Shown in pieces: positions 21,600 through 29,014 of a stretch of DNA of 34,942 bases. The DNA is from JBBSZK01 sp964428325. GTDB taxonomy: Archaea > Nanobdellota > Nanobdellia > Pacearchaeales > GW2011-AR1. How positions within the stretch are numbered: the first letter of the stretch is position 1; each line of letters begins with the position of its first letter. Location: the NCBI GenBank assembly GCA_964428325.1, contig CAYRXU010000007.1, positions 1 to 34,942 of the forward strand, given 5' to 3'. The notes under the pieces are model-generated. The model was not told the DNA's origin. It worked only from the letters and a program-made list of their open reading frames with translations, and made no database searches. A program made the translations under genes and the position numbers.

Positions 21600-22532
21600 T
21601 TATAAGAGTTTCCTTACAAATTCCTTAGCTTCAACAAGTGTCTTGATTTTCATGAAATCATTCCGTGCAATACTTGCGCCATTGAATCCCTTGATAAAGT
21701 TCCCGCCCAAAAACTTCACTCGACCAAGATCAACAACATCGTGTTTCTCGCATAATTCCATATAACTCAAGAACTGTTTGAGATTTTGTGTTGCATCAAA
21801 CTCTTGCTCTTTGCCTGTCTTCATGTAATGTAAAACTCTCGAGAAAATAAGAGGATCTCCAATAGCCGCACGTGCAATCATAACACCATCGGCACACTCA
21901 AGCATGTCAGCGGCTTTCTTACCGCTGTCCACATCGCCATTTCCGATGACAGGTACACCAATCTCTCGTTTAACATCACGTATCCATTTCCAATCAGCAG
22001 GCACCTTATAGCTATGATAAGACATGCGCGCATGTAGAGTAAGCGCATCTGCTCCCGCTTTCTCGACGGCCTTCGCAACAGTCATTACATTATTCTTCTT
22101 AAATCCTAAGCGTATCTTCGCAGTCGCATTATAACCTGCATCCTTCAGCACGCGGATATAACGCGCAATCTTCAGTGGCGTCCTCAAGAGATAACTCCCT
22201 GAAGCATTATCCATAATACGTATCGAAGGACAGCCGCAATTAATATCAACAATATCAAAATCCTTCAAATAAGGAACCACTTTTCTAAACTCGGCGACCG
22301 TTGGCCCGGTAATCTGCACGCCAGAAGGAGAATCTTCTCTTGTAATTTTCATCATGTCAGTAGTATGTTTATTCGTGTGCAATATCGCTCCAATATTCAA
22401 CATCTCAGTATACGCCATCCCTGCTCCAGCGCGCCTACACAAAAGCCGATAAGGCAAATCCGTCACATCCACCATTGGCGCACAAAACAAAGGATTCTTC
22501 AATCTAACATTTCCAATCTTCAACTCTTTCAT
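21600..22532 (-). CDS. dus: tRNA-dihydrouridine synthase
   Basis: Dus reduces uridines in tRNA to dihydrouridine with FMN and NADPH. The 310-aa protein has the N-terminal APMVDVTDLPYRLLCRRAGA (18-37), the QITGPTV strand, the catalytic C101 in DINCGCPSIRI (96-106), the ATAKIRLGF segment (137-144) with the FMN-contacting lysine, and GNGDVDSG and GVMIARAAIGDP near the C-terminal half of the barrel. The target position in tRNA cannot be assigned. The gene is divergent from the small gene at 22570 with only 37 bp between starts, and lies upstream of cysS. Confidence 0.95.
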   Translation of the reverse strand: MKELKIGNVRLKNPLFCAPMVDVTDLPYRLLCRRAGAGMAYTEMLNIGAILHTNKHTTDMMKITREDSPSGVQITGPTVAEFRKVVPYLKDFDIVDINCGCPSIRIMDNASGSYLLRTPLKIARYIRVLKDAGYNATAKIRLGFKKNNVMTVAKAVEKAGADALTLHARMSYHSYKVPADWKWIRDVKREIGVPVIGNGDVDSGKKAADMLECADGVMIARAAIGDPLIFSRVLHYMKTGKEQEFDATQNLKQFLSYMELCEKHDVVDLGRVKFLGGNFIKGFNGASIARNDFMKIKTLVEAKEFVRKLL

Positions 22533-22569
22533 ACATAAGATATAAAAGCCAATATTATAAGCATAACGT
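22533..22569. promoter_or_regulatory. Interleaved divergent promoters in 37 bp
   Basis: The plus-strand TATA box TATAAAAG (22541-22548) begins 29 nt before the ATG at 22570. The minus-strand TTATAATA (22553-22560) begins 28 nt before the dus ATG at 22532. Each TATA box therefore lies inside the space between the other one and its start codon, so the two genes can hardly be transcribed at the same moment. Confidence 0.6.
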
Positions 22570-22773
22570 ATGGATTCTAAAGGAGAGAAAGCAGAACAAT
22601 CACATCCAGTTAAACAACCCTCTCAACTAGAATTTGATGCCGATTTATCTCCATATTCTCTACATAATATACAAGCAGGACGAGAACGCGGACTTAGATA
22701 CGATCCCAGACAAAAAGCATACTTAGATGTCAGTGGATGTCTTATTAGAGACCAGTATGGGCAACCCCTCTAG
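22570..22773 (+). CDS. Hypothetical protein, 67 aa
   Basis: The small, soluble protein has a polar disordered start and a short folded end (YSLHNIQAGRERGLRYDPRQKAYLDVSGCLIRDQYGQPL). I do not recognise it. The ATG is supported by TATAAAAG 29 nt upstream. The next gene starts 5 nt after its stop, so the two form an operon and probably act together. Confidence 0.55.
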   Translation: MDSKGEKAEQSHPVKQPSQLEFDADLSPYSLHNIQAGRERGLRYDPRQKAYLDVSGCLIRDQYGQPL

Positions 22774-22778
22774 CTAGA

Positions 22779-23183
22779 ATGAGAATAGTAACTCCTGCAG
22801 AATACGCAATAGAAGAAAAGTTAAGACGGGGGCTAACAACATTTCCATTGTATAAGCCATCAGACTGGCTCTCGGCTATAATTAAAGATGGAAAAACATA
22901 CATAGGTTATGGACCTACACCGAACCGAAGCGTCAAGGAGGGCAAGACTATATTTGATCTTACCATTGAAGGAGGAGTTCTGGATATAGTTCAATTCTTT
23001 ATAGAACGTGGGAAGACTAGACAAGGACTAGGGACAGATCTCTACGGCAGAATAGAAAAGTTTGCATGGGAGTCGGGAATAAGAAGACTTGTCACAAGCC
23101 CCTCAGGACAAGGAAAGAATTTCTGGCCCGAAATGGGGTTCAAGGAGCCACTCGAGGGAAAGCTCATCGAGAAGTTGCTATAA
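22779..23183 (+). CDS. GNAT-family N-acetyltransferase
   Basis: The 134-aa protein is a small GNAT enzyme that would move an acetyl group from acetyl-CoA. The acetyl-CoA motif R81-Q-G-L-G-T86 is followed by LYGRIEKFAWESGIRRLVTSPSGQGKNFWPEMGF (88-121), the usual helix, strand and late-motif order. The N-terminal part (1-60) is shorter than in many relatives. The acceptor is unknown. The gene follows the 67-aa gene by 5 nt and has no clear promoter of its own. Confidence 0.8.
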   Translation: MRIVTPAEYAIEEKLRRGLTTFPLYKPSDWLSAIIKDGKTYIGYGPTPNRSVKEGKTIFDLTIEGGVLDIVQFFIERGKTRQGLGTDLYGRIEKFAWESGIRRLVTSPSGQGKNFWPEMGFKEPLEGKLIEKLL

Positions 23184-23188
23184 TCAAG

Positions 23189-23196
23189 TTTAAATA
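23189..23196 (+). promoter_or_regulatory. TATA box of the PC4-like gene
   Basis: TTTAAATA begins 29 nt before the ATG at 23218, directly after the acetyltransferase stop. Confidence 0.6.
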
Positions 23197-23217
23197 TCGC
23201 ACCACATCACATAGTCT

Positions 23218-23571
23218 ATGGAAAAAGACATCGACCGCATTGCAAAGAATCCTGAAACTGACATCGTAATCCGCATTGATGATTTCAATGGTCGCAAGGG
23301 AGTAACCATTAGAGAATTCGTAAAATCAGAGCGATACACCGGCTTTACCAAAGCAGGCACACGTATCCCAGCAGACAAGTTCCATATCTTCAAGAAAGCC
23401 ATCAATAGCATAAATGAAAAAGACCTTGAAGGTGAAGCTACATCAACTCCAAATCCAGCATATGCTCCACAGTCTTCGCACAGCCCATCACACTCGTCTT
23501 CCAAGCCAGACACAAAGAAGGCGCCGGTAAAGAAAGCTAAAGAAGAGTCCTTTGACGAAGTAGAATTCTAA
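23218..23571 (+). CDS. PC4/Sub1-like single-strand DNA-binding protein
   Basis: The 117-aa protein has an N-terminal PC4-like domain (about residues 14-68). The strands IVIRIDDFNGRKGVTIREFVKSERYTGFTKAGTRIPADKFHIFKKAI match the pattern of PC4 and its archaeal and bacterial relatives (I..F.G...V.IREF......G....GI.I....F..). PC4 folds bind single-stranded DNA and act in transcription or DNA repair. The tail (about 72-117) is Ser/Pro/Lys-rich and ends with acidic residues (EESFDEVEF), a layout like the tails of single-strand DNA-binding proteins. It has its own leaderless promoter. Confidence 0.8.
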   Translation: MEKDIDRIAKNPETDIVIRIDDFNGRKGVTIREFVKSERYTGFTKAGTRIPADKFHIFKKAINSINEKDLEGEATSTPNPAYAPQSSHSPSHSSSKPDTKKAPVKKAKEESFDEVEF

Positions 23572-23603
23572 AGATTTATAATTCCCGTTCAATAATACAC
23601 CAT

Positions 23604-24047
23604 ATGAAAGGAATCACGTTCTCTCTGAAATCAAGCAAAAAGAAGTACACGGCAAAAGAGCCAATCACACTTGAGATAGGGTTTACAAACGACTCGAAAT
23701 CCCCAGTAAGCCTCAAAGATTTTGGAGCAAGTCTCTTGAGCACCTACTACCTTAGCTTCAAGGGATTCAAAATCGAAGACAAAAAGAAAGAAGAAGCATG
23801 GTTTATGGGGGCGCATATCGCAGCAAAACAAGCACACCCTTACAAAGTAATCACCATCGCCCCAGGAAAATCATGGTCTGACAAAGTCAATTTTCGCGAC
23901 TGGAAACAACTTAACAGCCAGCCCCTAGAATCAGGAACCTATGAAATAACTGCGACATGGAAAAACACAGCAGCCTCAGTCTATGACGCAGGTTCAAATG
24001 AAATCCAGGGCGAGCTAGTTTCTAACCCAATCACAATTTCGTTTTAA
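23604..24047 (+). CDS. Cytosolic beta-sandwich protein (BsuPI-like)
   Basis: The 147-aa protein has no signal peptide and is built of strands: EPITLEIGFTNDSKSPVSL, YYLSFKGFKI, HPYKVITIAPGKSWSDKVNF and LESGTYEITATW. The layout (N-terminal strand with TN.S..P, PGKS turn, G.Y.I.A.W) recalls Ig-like domains of the BsuPI type, an intracellular proteinase-inhibitor family. That link is weak. TTTATAAT lies 29 nt before the ATG. It is convergent with the next gene, with 5 nt between them. Confidence 0.55.
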   Translation: MKGITFSLKSSKKKYTAKEPITLEIGFTNDSKSPVSLKDFGASLLSTYYLSFKGFKIEDKKKEEAWFMGAHIAAKQAHPYKVITIAPGKSWSDKVNFRDWKQLNSQPLESGTYEITATWKNTAASVYDAGSNEIQGELVSNPITISF

Positions 24048-24052
24048 TCTTT

Positions 24053-24373
24053 TTATTTGATTACGTTCAAGCGACCAACTAACAACTGCTTTTCACCGAT
24101 TAACTGCCCTAGAGTCGCACCCTTACACTCATATCGACCTTCGCCAGCGGCAGTAAACATAGTAGAAAGGTCTGAAAGCGTTACTCGTATTCCATCGCGT
24201 CGTTTGCCTGCGAGTTCGTAGCTAGTCTTCTTGTCTTCAAAACGTAGGTCCACATATTCGCCAGTTTTATTTCTTACAGTAAAATAAATAGTCTGAGGGC
24301 CGTTTGAAGCAAGTTGATCGAGATTAACAACAGAAGAGCTGCTAGCAAGAGGGATAGCATCATCACTTGACAT
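24053..24373 (-). CDS. Hypothetical protein, 106 aa
   Basis: I do not recognise this soluble protein. It is strand-rich (QTIYFTVRNKTGEYVDLRFEDKK, DGIRVTLSDLSTMF, GRYECKGATLGQLIGEKQLLVGRLNVI) after a Ser-rich start. A TATA-like CTTTTTAAG on the minus strand (about 24395-24403) lies 29 nt before the ATG. The same AT tract read on the plus strand could serve the cupredoxin gene. Confidence 0.5.
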   Translation of the reverse strand: MSSDDAIPLASSSSVVNLDQLASNGPQTIYFTVRNKTGEYVDLRFEDKKTSYELAGKRRDGIRVTLSDLSTMFTAAGEGRYECKGATLGQLIGEKQLLVGRLNVIK

Positions 24374-24437
24374 TGAATAAAATATGCATGTTCACTTAAA
24401 AAGATATGGCTACTCAACAGTCATGTGTAACTGCGCA

Positions 24438-24537
24438 NNNNNNNNNNNNNNNNNNNNNNNNNNNNNNNNNNNNNNNNNNNNNNNNNNNNNNNNNNNNNNN
24501 NNNNNNNNNNNNNNNNNNNNNNNNNNNNNNNNNNNNN
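24438..24537. other. Assembly gap of 100 N, real length unknown
   Basis: Exactly 100 N, a placeholder. Unlike the first gap the flanks do not overlap, so sequence is missing. It removes the start and first part of the cupredoxin gene. Reading frames on the two sides cannot be compared. Confidence 0.9.
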
Positions 24538-24759
24538 ACTGCAAGCTGGCCTGCTTCTGCACAACATCCTTCCCACACAGTTTATCCTGGTTCAGGAATA
24601 ACCAAGTGCGGCACGCTAGACGAGAACAAGATATTCGATGCCTGTAGAGAAGTACAAAAAGGGCAATCGTATACATTCCAGTTCAATAATGTCGGTAGCT
24701 GGAACTATCACGACCATCTTGTAACAAGCTTTGACGGAAGAATCATCGTCGAACCATGA
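24538..24759 (+). CDS. Cupredoxin, N-terminus lost in the gap
   Basis: The 73 readable residues are the C-terminal part of a cupredoxin-fold protein: WPASAQHPSHTVYP, then FDACREVQKGQSYTFQFNNVGSWNYHDHLVTSFDGRIIVEP. The W-Y-H-D-H-L segment and first HPSH are typical of small copper-binding cupredoxin proteins; His residues in both could bind Cu. The start lies before or in the gap. The best candidate is the ATG at 24423, 27 nt after TTAAAAAG. The stop overlaps the next start as ATGA, so the two genes are coupled. Confidence 0.75.
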   Translation, partial: TASWPASAQHPSHTVYPGSGITKCGTLDENKIFDACREVQKGQSYTFQFNNVGSWNYHDHLVTSFDGRIIVEP

Positions 24760-25130
24760 ATCTGAAAGAATATGCTCCGCAACTCACACGTTACGCAGTG
24801 GCGATTGTGTTTCTTCTCTTAGGGATTGACCAACTTCTCCACCCTGCACTCTGGCAAGCGTATTTCCCCGACACAATACCTTTCAGCATCACAGTTGCAA
24901 AAGCAATCTTCTTCAACGGCTTGTTCGACACAACTATCGGCATACTATTACTCCTTGGATTATTCACTCGCATAGTATCAGCAATTGCAGTTATCCACAT
25001 TATCGGAGTTATCTTCACACTCGGCTACAACGATATCACCATCAGAGACATAGGCATACTTCTCGCAGCACTAGCAACATTCTTCCACGGCCCTGACAAG
25101 TGGTGCTTCTATCCGAAAGAGAAAATCTAA
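24756..25130 (+). CDS. DoxX-like membrane protein
   Basis: The 124-aa protein has four membrane spans (about 11-30, 45-67, 73-90, 97-113). Features common in DoxX-like proteins are visible: RYAVAIVFLLLGIDQLLHPALW at the start and a late R-D-I-G-I-L segment. These proteins are membrane parts of redox or oxidoreductase systems; the electron partner is unknown. It overlaps the cupredoxin gene by 4 nt, so a copper protein and DoxX-like protein made together suggests a membrane redox pair. Confidence 0.78.
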   Translation: MNLKEYAPQLTRYAVAIVFLLLGIDQLLHPALWQAYFPDTIPFSITVAKAIFFNGLFDTTIGILLLLGLFTRIVSAIAVIHIIGVIFTLGYNDITIRDIGILLAALATFFHGPDKWCFYPKEKI

Positions 25131-25158
25131 TTTATCTCGCTAATCTTCCCTAAAAACC

Positions 25159-25166
25159 TTTTTAAT
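25159..25166 (+). promoter_or_regulatory. TATA box of infB
   Basis: TTTTTAAT begins 29 nt before the ATG at 25188, in the same layout as the uS10 and eS6 promoters. Confidence 0.55.
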
Positions 25167-25187
25167 CCCCTATCGGCACCATTCTCC

Positions 25188-26915
25188 ATGGCAGATATTC
25201 GACAACCCATCATCACAGTAGCAGGTCACGTAGACCACGGCAAAACTAGCTTGCTTGATGCATTTCGTGGATCTAGCGTTCAAGCAGGTGAAGCCGGAGG
25301 CATCACGCAAAAGATCTCATTTACTTCATACCCAAAAGAACAGATTGAAAAAACATGTCCTCTTCTCAAACAGGCAAAGGTAGACCTCAAAATTCCTGGT
25401 TTTCTCTTCATTGATACCCCTGGTCACGCAGCATTTACCAATTTAAGAAAGCGCGGCGGATCTTTAGCTGATCTTGCTATCCTAGTAGTCGACATCAAAG
25501 AAGGAATCAAACCACAGACTGCAGAAGTCATCTCCATTCTCAAGGCAAACAAAACACCCTTCGTTATTGCGCTCAACAAAGTCGATACTATCTCAGGCTG
25601 GCAACGCAAGGACACCATCAAGCAATCCATCGAGCACCTCCCCATCAATATCAGAACACATTTTGATGAATTATTACTGACATTCCAAGGCTCACTCCAA
25701 TCTCACGGATTCAACGCAGAACTCTTCTACGAGTTGACGGACTTTACCAAGAACGTCGCCATAGTTCCCTGTTCCGCAAGATCAAAGCAAGGCATCTCAG
25801 AGCTTCTTTTCGTTCTATCCGGTCTGTGTGAAAAGTTCCTAACAAAACAACTCACACTCTCTCCAGAAGCAAAGGGAGTTATTCTCGAAATCAAGAAAGA
25901 CAAAACAGCAGAACATGTAGAAGCCATTCTTTACGATGGTACACTTAAAGAGAATGATGAGATTGCTATAGCGACCTTCGGCAAACCAATCAAAGCCAAA
26001 ATTCGCGCGATAGAACAAATCCAGCCACTTTCATTCAAATACCAAGCAGTTGATACAGCAACAGCAGCTACGGGCGTGCGCATCAAGCTCACTGACAAAG
26101 AAGGTCTTCTCCCGGGAATGCCGTTCCAACGCATTGACGGAAACATGGCCCAAATCGAAGCAAGCTTCAAGAAAGAAGTTTCAGGATCGCTGCAAACCGA
26201 CAAGCAAGGTATAATTGCAAAAGCAGATTCTCTAGGAAGTCTTGAAGCCCTACTCACATTACTCAAACAAGCACATATCCAAGTGGTGCGCACAGGCATT
26301 GGCCCCATCACAAAGTCAGACGTTGTCGCCGCAAAAGCTAACCTCCAAATCGACCCACTCGATGCAATTATAGTCGGCTTCAACGTAAACGCAGAAGAAG
26401 ACATTGAATTCGGCTCTGTGAAAGTATTTACTGATGAAGTTGTCTACAAGCTCATCGAAGATTTAGAGGCATGGCGCACCAAACGGAGAGCTGAAATAGA
26501 AAAAGAAAAGCTCATGGGCCTTGCGACAGTATGTAAAATGGAAATTCTTCCACAGTATGTTTTCAGAAATTCAAATCCTGCAATCTTTGGTGCTAAAGTT
26601 CTTGCCGGTACAGCAAGGACAGGTCTACCATTGATAGACGAAAACGATAATGACATCGCACACCTCAAAGGAATCCAATCAGAAAAGCACGCAGTACAGG
26701 AAGCCCAAAAAGATGCAGAGGTAGCCATATCCCTCCCAGGAGTCACTTTCGACCGTCAGCTCAAGGAAACAAAATTCCTGTACGCAAATCTCTCGGAAAC
26801 CCAATTTAAAGCATTCAAAAAGCACAAGGAGCTCCTCTCCGCAGATGAACTTCGCGTGTTGCAAGAGCTTCAAGCCATTAAGCAACGTAAGAACCCTAAC
26901 TGGGGAATTGCTTAA
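25188..26915 (+). CDS. infB: Translation initiation factor aIF5B
   Basis: aIF5B is the GTPase that joins ribosomal subunits and places initiator tRNA, the archaeal equivalent of IF2/eIF5B. The 575-aa protein is complete. G1 is GHVDHGKT (13-20), switch I has GGITQKI, G3 is DTPGH (FIDTPGHAAF) and G4 is NKVD (ALNKVD). Domain II (VILEIKKDKTAEHVEAILYDGTLKENDEIAI), domain III (IIAKADSLGSLEALLTLL) and the C-terminal domain IV (VFRNSNPAIFGAKVLAGTARTGLPL) are all present. Length is close to the archaeal norm. It begins a translation cluster with eS6 and aIF2 gamma. Confidence 0.97.
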   Translation: MADIRQPIITVAGHVDHGKTSLLDAFRGSSVQAGEAGGITQKISFTSYPKEQIEKTCPLLKQAKVDLKIPGFLFIDTPGHAAFTNLRKRGGSLADLAILVVDIKEGIKPQTAEVISILKANKTPFVIALNKVDTISGWQRKDTIKQSIEHLPINIRTHFDELLLTFQGSLQSHGFNAELFYELTDFTKNVAIVPCSARSKQGISELLFVLSGLCEKFLTKQLTLSPEAKGVILEIKKDKTAEHVEAILYDGTLKENDEIAIATFGKPIKAKIRAIEQIQPLSFKYQAVDTATAATGVRIKLTDKEGLLPGMPFQRIDGNMAQIEASFKKEVSGSLQTDKQGIIAKADSLGSLEALLTLLKQAHIQVVRTGIGPITKSDVVAAKANLQIDPLDAIIVGFNVNAEEDIEFGSVKVFTDEVVYKLIEDLEAWRTKRRAEIEKEKLMGLATVCKMEILPQYVFRNSNPAIFGAKVLAGTARTGLPLIDENDNDIAHLKGIQSEKHAVQEAQKDAEVAISLPGVTFDRQLKETKFLYANLSETQFKAFKKHKELLSADELRVLQELQAIKQRKNPNWGIA

Positions 26916-26922
26916 CGACATC

Positions 26923-26930
26923 TTTAAAAA
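26923..26930 (+). promoter_or_regulatory. TATA box of the eS6 gene
   Basis: TTTAAAAA begins 29 nt before the ATG at 26952. The surrounding ATCTTTAAAAA and TTTTCTCATC blocks match the uS10 promoter. Confidence 0.65.
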
Positions 26931-26951
26931 CCACCATTTTCTCATCCCATT

Positions 26952-27401
26952 ATGCCATTCAAATTGAACATTGCAGAAAAAAACGGTAAAACCTGGAAGA
27001 TTGAGACTTCTAGTGAAACTATTATCGGAAAACATGTAGGAGACCACATTAAGGGCTCTGACATCGACGCTAATCTTGAAGGCTATGAGCTGAGCATTGC
27101 AGGAGCTTCAGACAATGCAGGTTTCCCACACAAGAAAGATGTTGAAGGTCAGGAATTGAAGCGAGTCTTGCTTACCAAGGGCTGGGGAATGCACAAGCGC
27201 CCAAGACGCGAGGGTAAAAAGAAGAGATATACTCCAAAAGGCCTTAGATTAAGAAAGACCGTCCGTGGAAGCAGACTCTCAGAAAAAACAACACAAATCA
27301 ACCTTGTCGTTACAAAACACGGTCACAAGCACCTGAACGAAATCTTCCCTGACCAGAATAAGCCTAAAGAAAAGAAGGTTGAAGCTGCTCCTGCTCAATA
27401 A
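26952..27401 (+). CDS. rps6e: Small ribosomal subunit protein eS6
   Basis: eS6 is a 30S protein found only in archaea and eukaryotes. The 149-aa protein has the FKLNIAEKNGKTWKIE start, the IGKHVGDHIKGSDI segment, GFPHKKDVEG and the basic RPRREGKKKRYTPKGLRLRKTVRG region. The Lys/Ala-rich tail after residue 130 is slightly longer than in many archaea (about 125-130 aa). It lies directly after infB but with its own TATA box. Confidence 0.95.
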   Translation: MPFKLNIAEKNGKTWKIETSSETIIGKHVGDHIKGSDIDANLEGYELSIAGASDNAGFPHKKDVEGQELKRVLLTKGWGMHKRPRREGKKKRYTPKGLRLRKTVRGSRLSEKTTQINLVVTKHGHKHLNEIFPDQNKPKEKKVEAAPAQ

Positions 27402-27410
27402 TGAGCCATT

Positions 27411-27719
27411 ATGAAGACTATTGATAGTTTGGAAAATAGAGTTAAAGATTCACACATTTCTAGAGATTATGACCCGGGTGTAGCTCTTGACGAACATGGT
27501 TTAACGGAGTGCGTAGGATTATGCGTAAAAGAAGTGGCAAAAAACTTAACAATACCTCTCTACACACTTGCACGTACATTACAAAACAAGGAAGGAAACT
27601 TGAAGAAGCGTACAGGGAGAGTATTATTGGGAGCATTAGCAGAGGTAGGTAAAACGAGTGTATATCTCGGGTCAGGGTATTTATGTTACTTAGCCTATCA
27701 AGCGATCACCAATGGCTAA
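27411..27719 (+). CDS. Hypothetical protein, 102 aa
   Basis: I do not recognise this protein. It has a polar start, a helical middle (LTECVGLCVKEVAKNLTIPLYTLARTLQ) and a moderately hydrophobic end (about 70-98, GALAEVGKTSVYLGSGYLCYLAYQAI) that could be one membrane segment. It starts 9 nt after the eS6 stop with no TATA box, so it is read on the same mRNA. Lying between eS6 and aIF2 gamma, which are adjacent in many archaea, it looks like an insertion in a conserved pair. Confidence 0.5.
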   Translation: MKTIDSLENRVKDSHISRDYDPGVALDEHGLTECVGLCVKEVAKNLTIPLYTLARTLQNKEGNLKKRTGRVLLGALAEVGKTSVYLGSGYLCYLAYQAITNG

Positions 27720-27726
27720 ACAAACG

Positions 27727-27733
27727 TTTAAAA
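27727..27733 (+). promoter_or_regulatory. TATA box of the aIF2 gamma gene
   Basis: TTTAAAA begins 29 nt before the ATG at 27756. Confidence 0.6.
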
Positions 27734-27755
27734 CGCACACTTTCTCTTTGAATCT

Positions 27756-28952
27756 ATGGCACAATTTAACGAATCGCTACCAACACTCAACGTCGTACTA
27801 TGTGGGCACATTGACCACGGCAAGACAACATTGCTCCAAAAGCTCTCGGGCCGATGGACAGACACACACTCTGAAGAGATGAAGCGAGGCATTACTATTC
27901 GTCTGGGGTATGCAGACATTCTTCTTTCAAAGGACAATGGCATTGTTAATCGTGAGAACAAAGGTACTCCAGAACGCTACATCTCATTCGTAGACGCTCC
28001 AGGACACGAGATGCTAATGGCAACCATGCTTTCTGGAGCTGCTATTGTAGATGCAGCTATTCTCGTGGTTGCTGCAAATGAGGGTATCAAGCCACAAACA
28101 CGCGAACATCTCATTGCGCTCCAAGCAAAGAAGATCTCACACGTTATCATCGTCCAAAACAAGATTGACCTCATCACCAAGGAGCAAGCTCAAGCAAATT
28201 ACGCACAACTCAAAAAACTCATCCATGGAACTGTTGCTCAAAACGCAACCATCATCCCTATTTCAGCACAGCAAGAAGTGAACGTCGACAAAATCTACGA
28301 AGCTCTCTGTGATATTCCTATTCCTGCACGAAACACCAAGGGAGACCCACTCTTCATTGTAGCAAGAAGCTTCGACATCAACAAACCAGGCACAAAACCA
28401 GAAAAGCTAAACGGAGCAGTTCTCGGGGGAACACTCAAGCAAGGCACACTCTCCGTTGGCGACGAAATAGAAATCAAGCCAGGTCTTGCCATCAAAGAAG
28501 CTAACCAGCTCACATACAAGCCACTCAAGACCAAAGTACGTGCACTCTTCAAGGGAAGCCATAAGCTCAACTCAATTACGCCAGGGGGGAGCATGTCTAT
28601 TGAAACAGAACTTGATATGTCCCTTGGAAAGGCAGACTCACTCTCCGGCGCAGTAGCTTCTACCGTAGGCAAAATTCCAGACGCCACATACGCACTCACA
28701 ATGAAATACAAACTATTCGACCAGATGCTAGGCACAGAAAAAGAATCCAAAGTCGAGCCAGTCAAACCAGGAGAGATGCTTATGTTAAGCATTAACACAT
28801 CAACAAGTGTAGGCACAGTCAAAAAAGTAAAAGCGAATGAAGCAGAACTTACACTCCGCATCCCAATTGTCCCATTCAAGGGCGAGAACATCGGTATAGC
28901 CCGCAATGTGAACAATCACTGGCGCCTTATCGGCCATGGTGAACTAGCTTAA
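27756..28952 (+). CDS. eif2g: Translation initiation factor aIF2, gamma subunit
   Basis: The gamma subunit is the GTPase core of aIF2, which brings initiator tRNA to the ribosome. G1 is GHIDHGKT (17-24), switch I RGITIRLGYAD, G3 DAPGHEMLM and G4 NKID. The VARSFDINKPGTKPEKLNGAVLGGTLKQG region (domain II) and the tRNA-binding domains are present. The 398-aa protein is about 12-15 aa shorter than usual. The zinc knuckle that normally follows RLGYAD (two CxxC pairs) is replaced by a cysteine-free loop (LSKDNGIVNRENKGTPERY). The alpha and beta subunits are not in the window. Confidence 0.95.
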   Translation: MAQFNESLPTLNVVLCGHIDHGKTTLLQKLSGRWTDTHSEEMKRGITIRLGYADILLSKDNGIVNRENKGTPERYISFVDAPGHEMLMATMLSGAAIVDAAILVVAANEGIKPQTREHLIALQAKKISHVIIVQNKIDLITKEQAQANYAQLKKLIHGTVAQNATIIPISAQQEVNVDKIYEALCDIPIPARNTKGDPLFIVARSFDINKPGTKPEKLNGAVLGGTLKQGTLSVGDEIEIKPGLAIKEANQLTYKPLKTKVRALFKGSHKLNSITPGGSMSIETELDMSLGKADSLSGAVASTVGKIPDATYALTMKYKLFDQMLGTEKESKVEPVKPGEMLMLSINTSTSVGTVKKVKANEAELTLRIPIVPFKGENIGIARNVNNHWRLIGHGELA

Positions 28953-28985
28953 TTATTATCTTAAGAGTAGTTACAAATAGCAATC

Positions 28986-28993
28986 TTTAAATA
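28986..28993 (+). promoter_or_regulatory. TATA box of the 423-aa unknown gene
   Basis: TTTAAATA begins 29 nt before the ATG at 29015. Confidence 0.6.
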
Positions 28994-29014
28994 GCTTTAT
29001 TTTCGAGCATTTTT

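Noticed and set aside
24406..24437. ATG at 24406 as cupredoxin start, in frame with the end across the gap.
   Set aside because: Frame across 100 placeholder N has no meaning, and this ATG is only 10 nt from the TATA-like tract; the ATG at 24423 fits better.
24421..24560. Possible contig overlap at the second gap, as at the first.
   Set aside because: The left flank (ending CTGCGCA) and right flank (starting ACTGCAAG) share no more than a few bases, so this gap seems to hold missing sequence.
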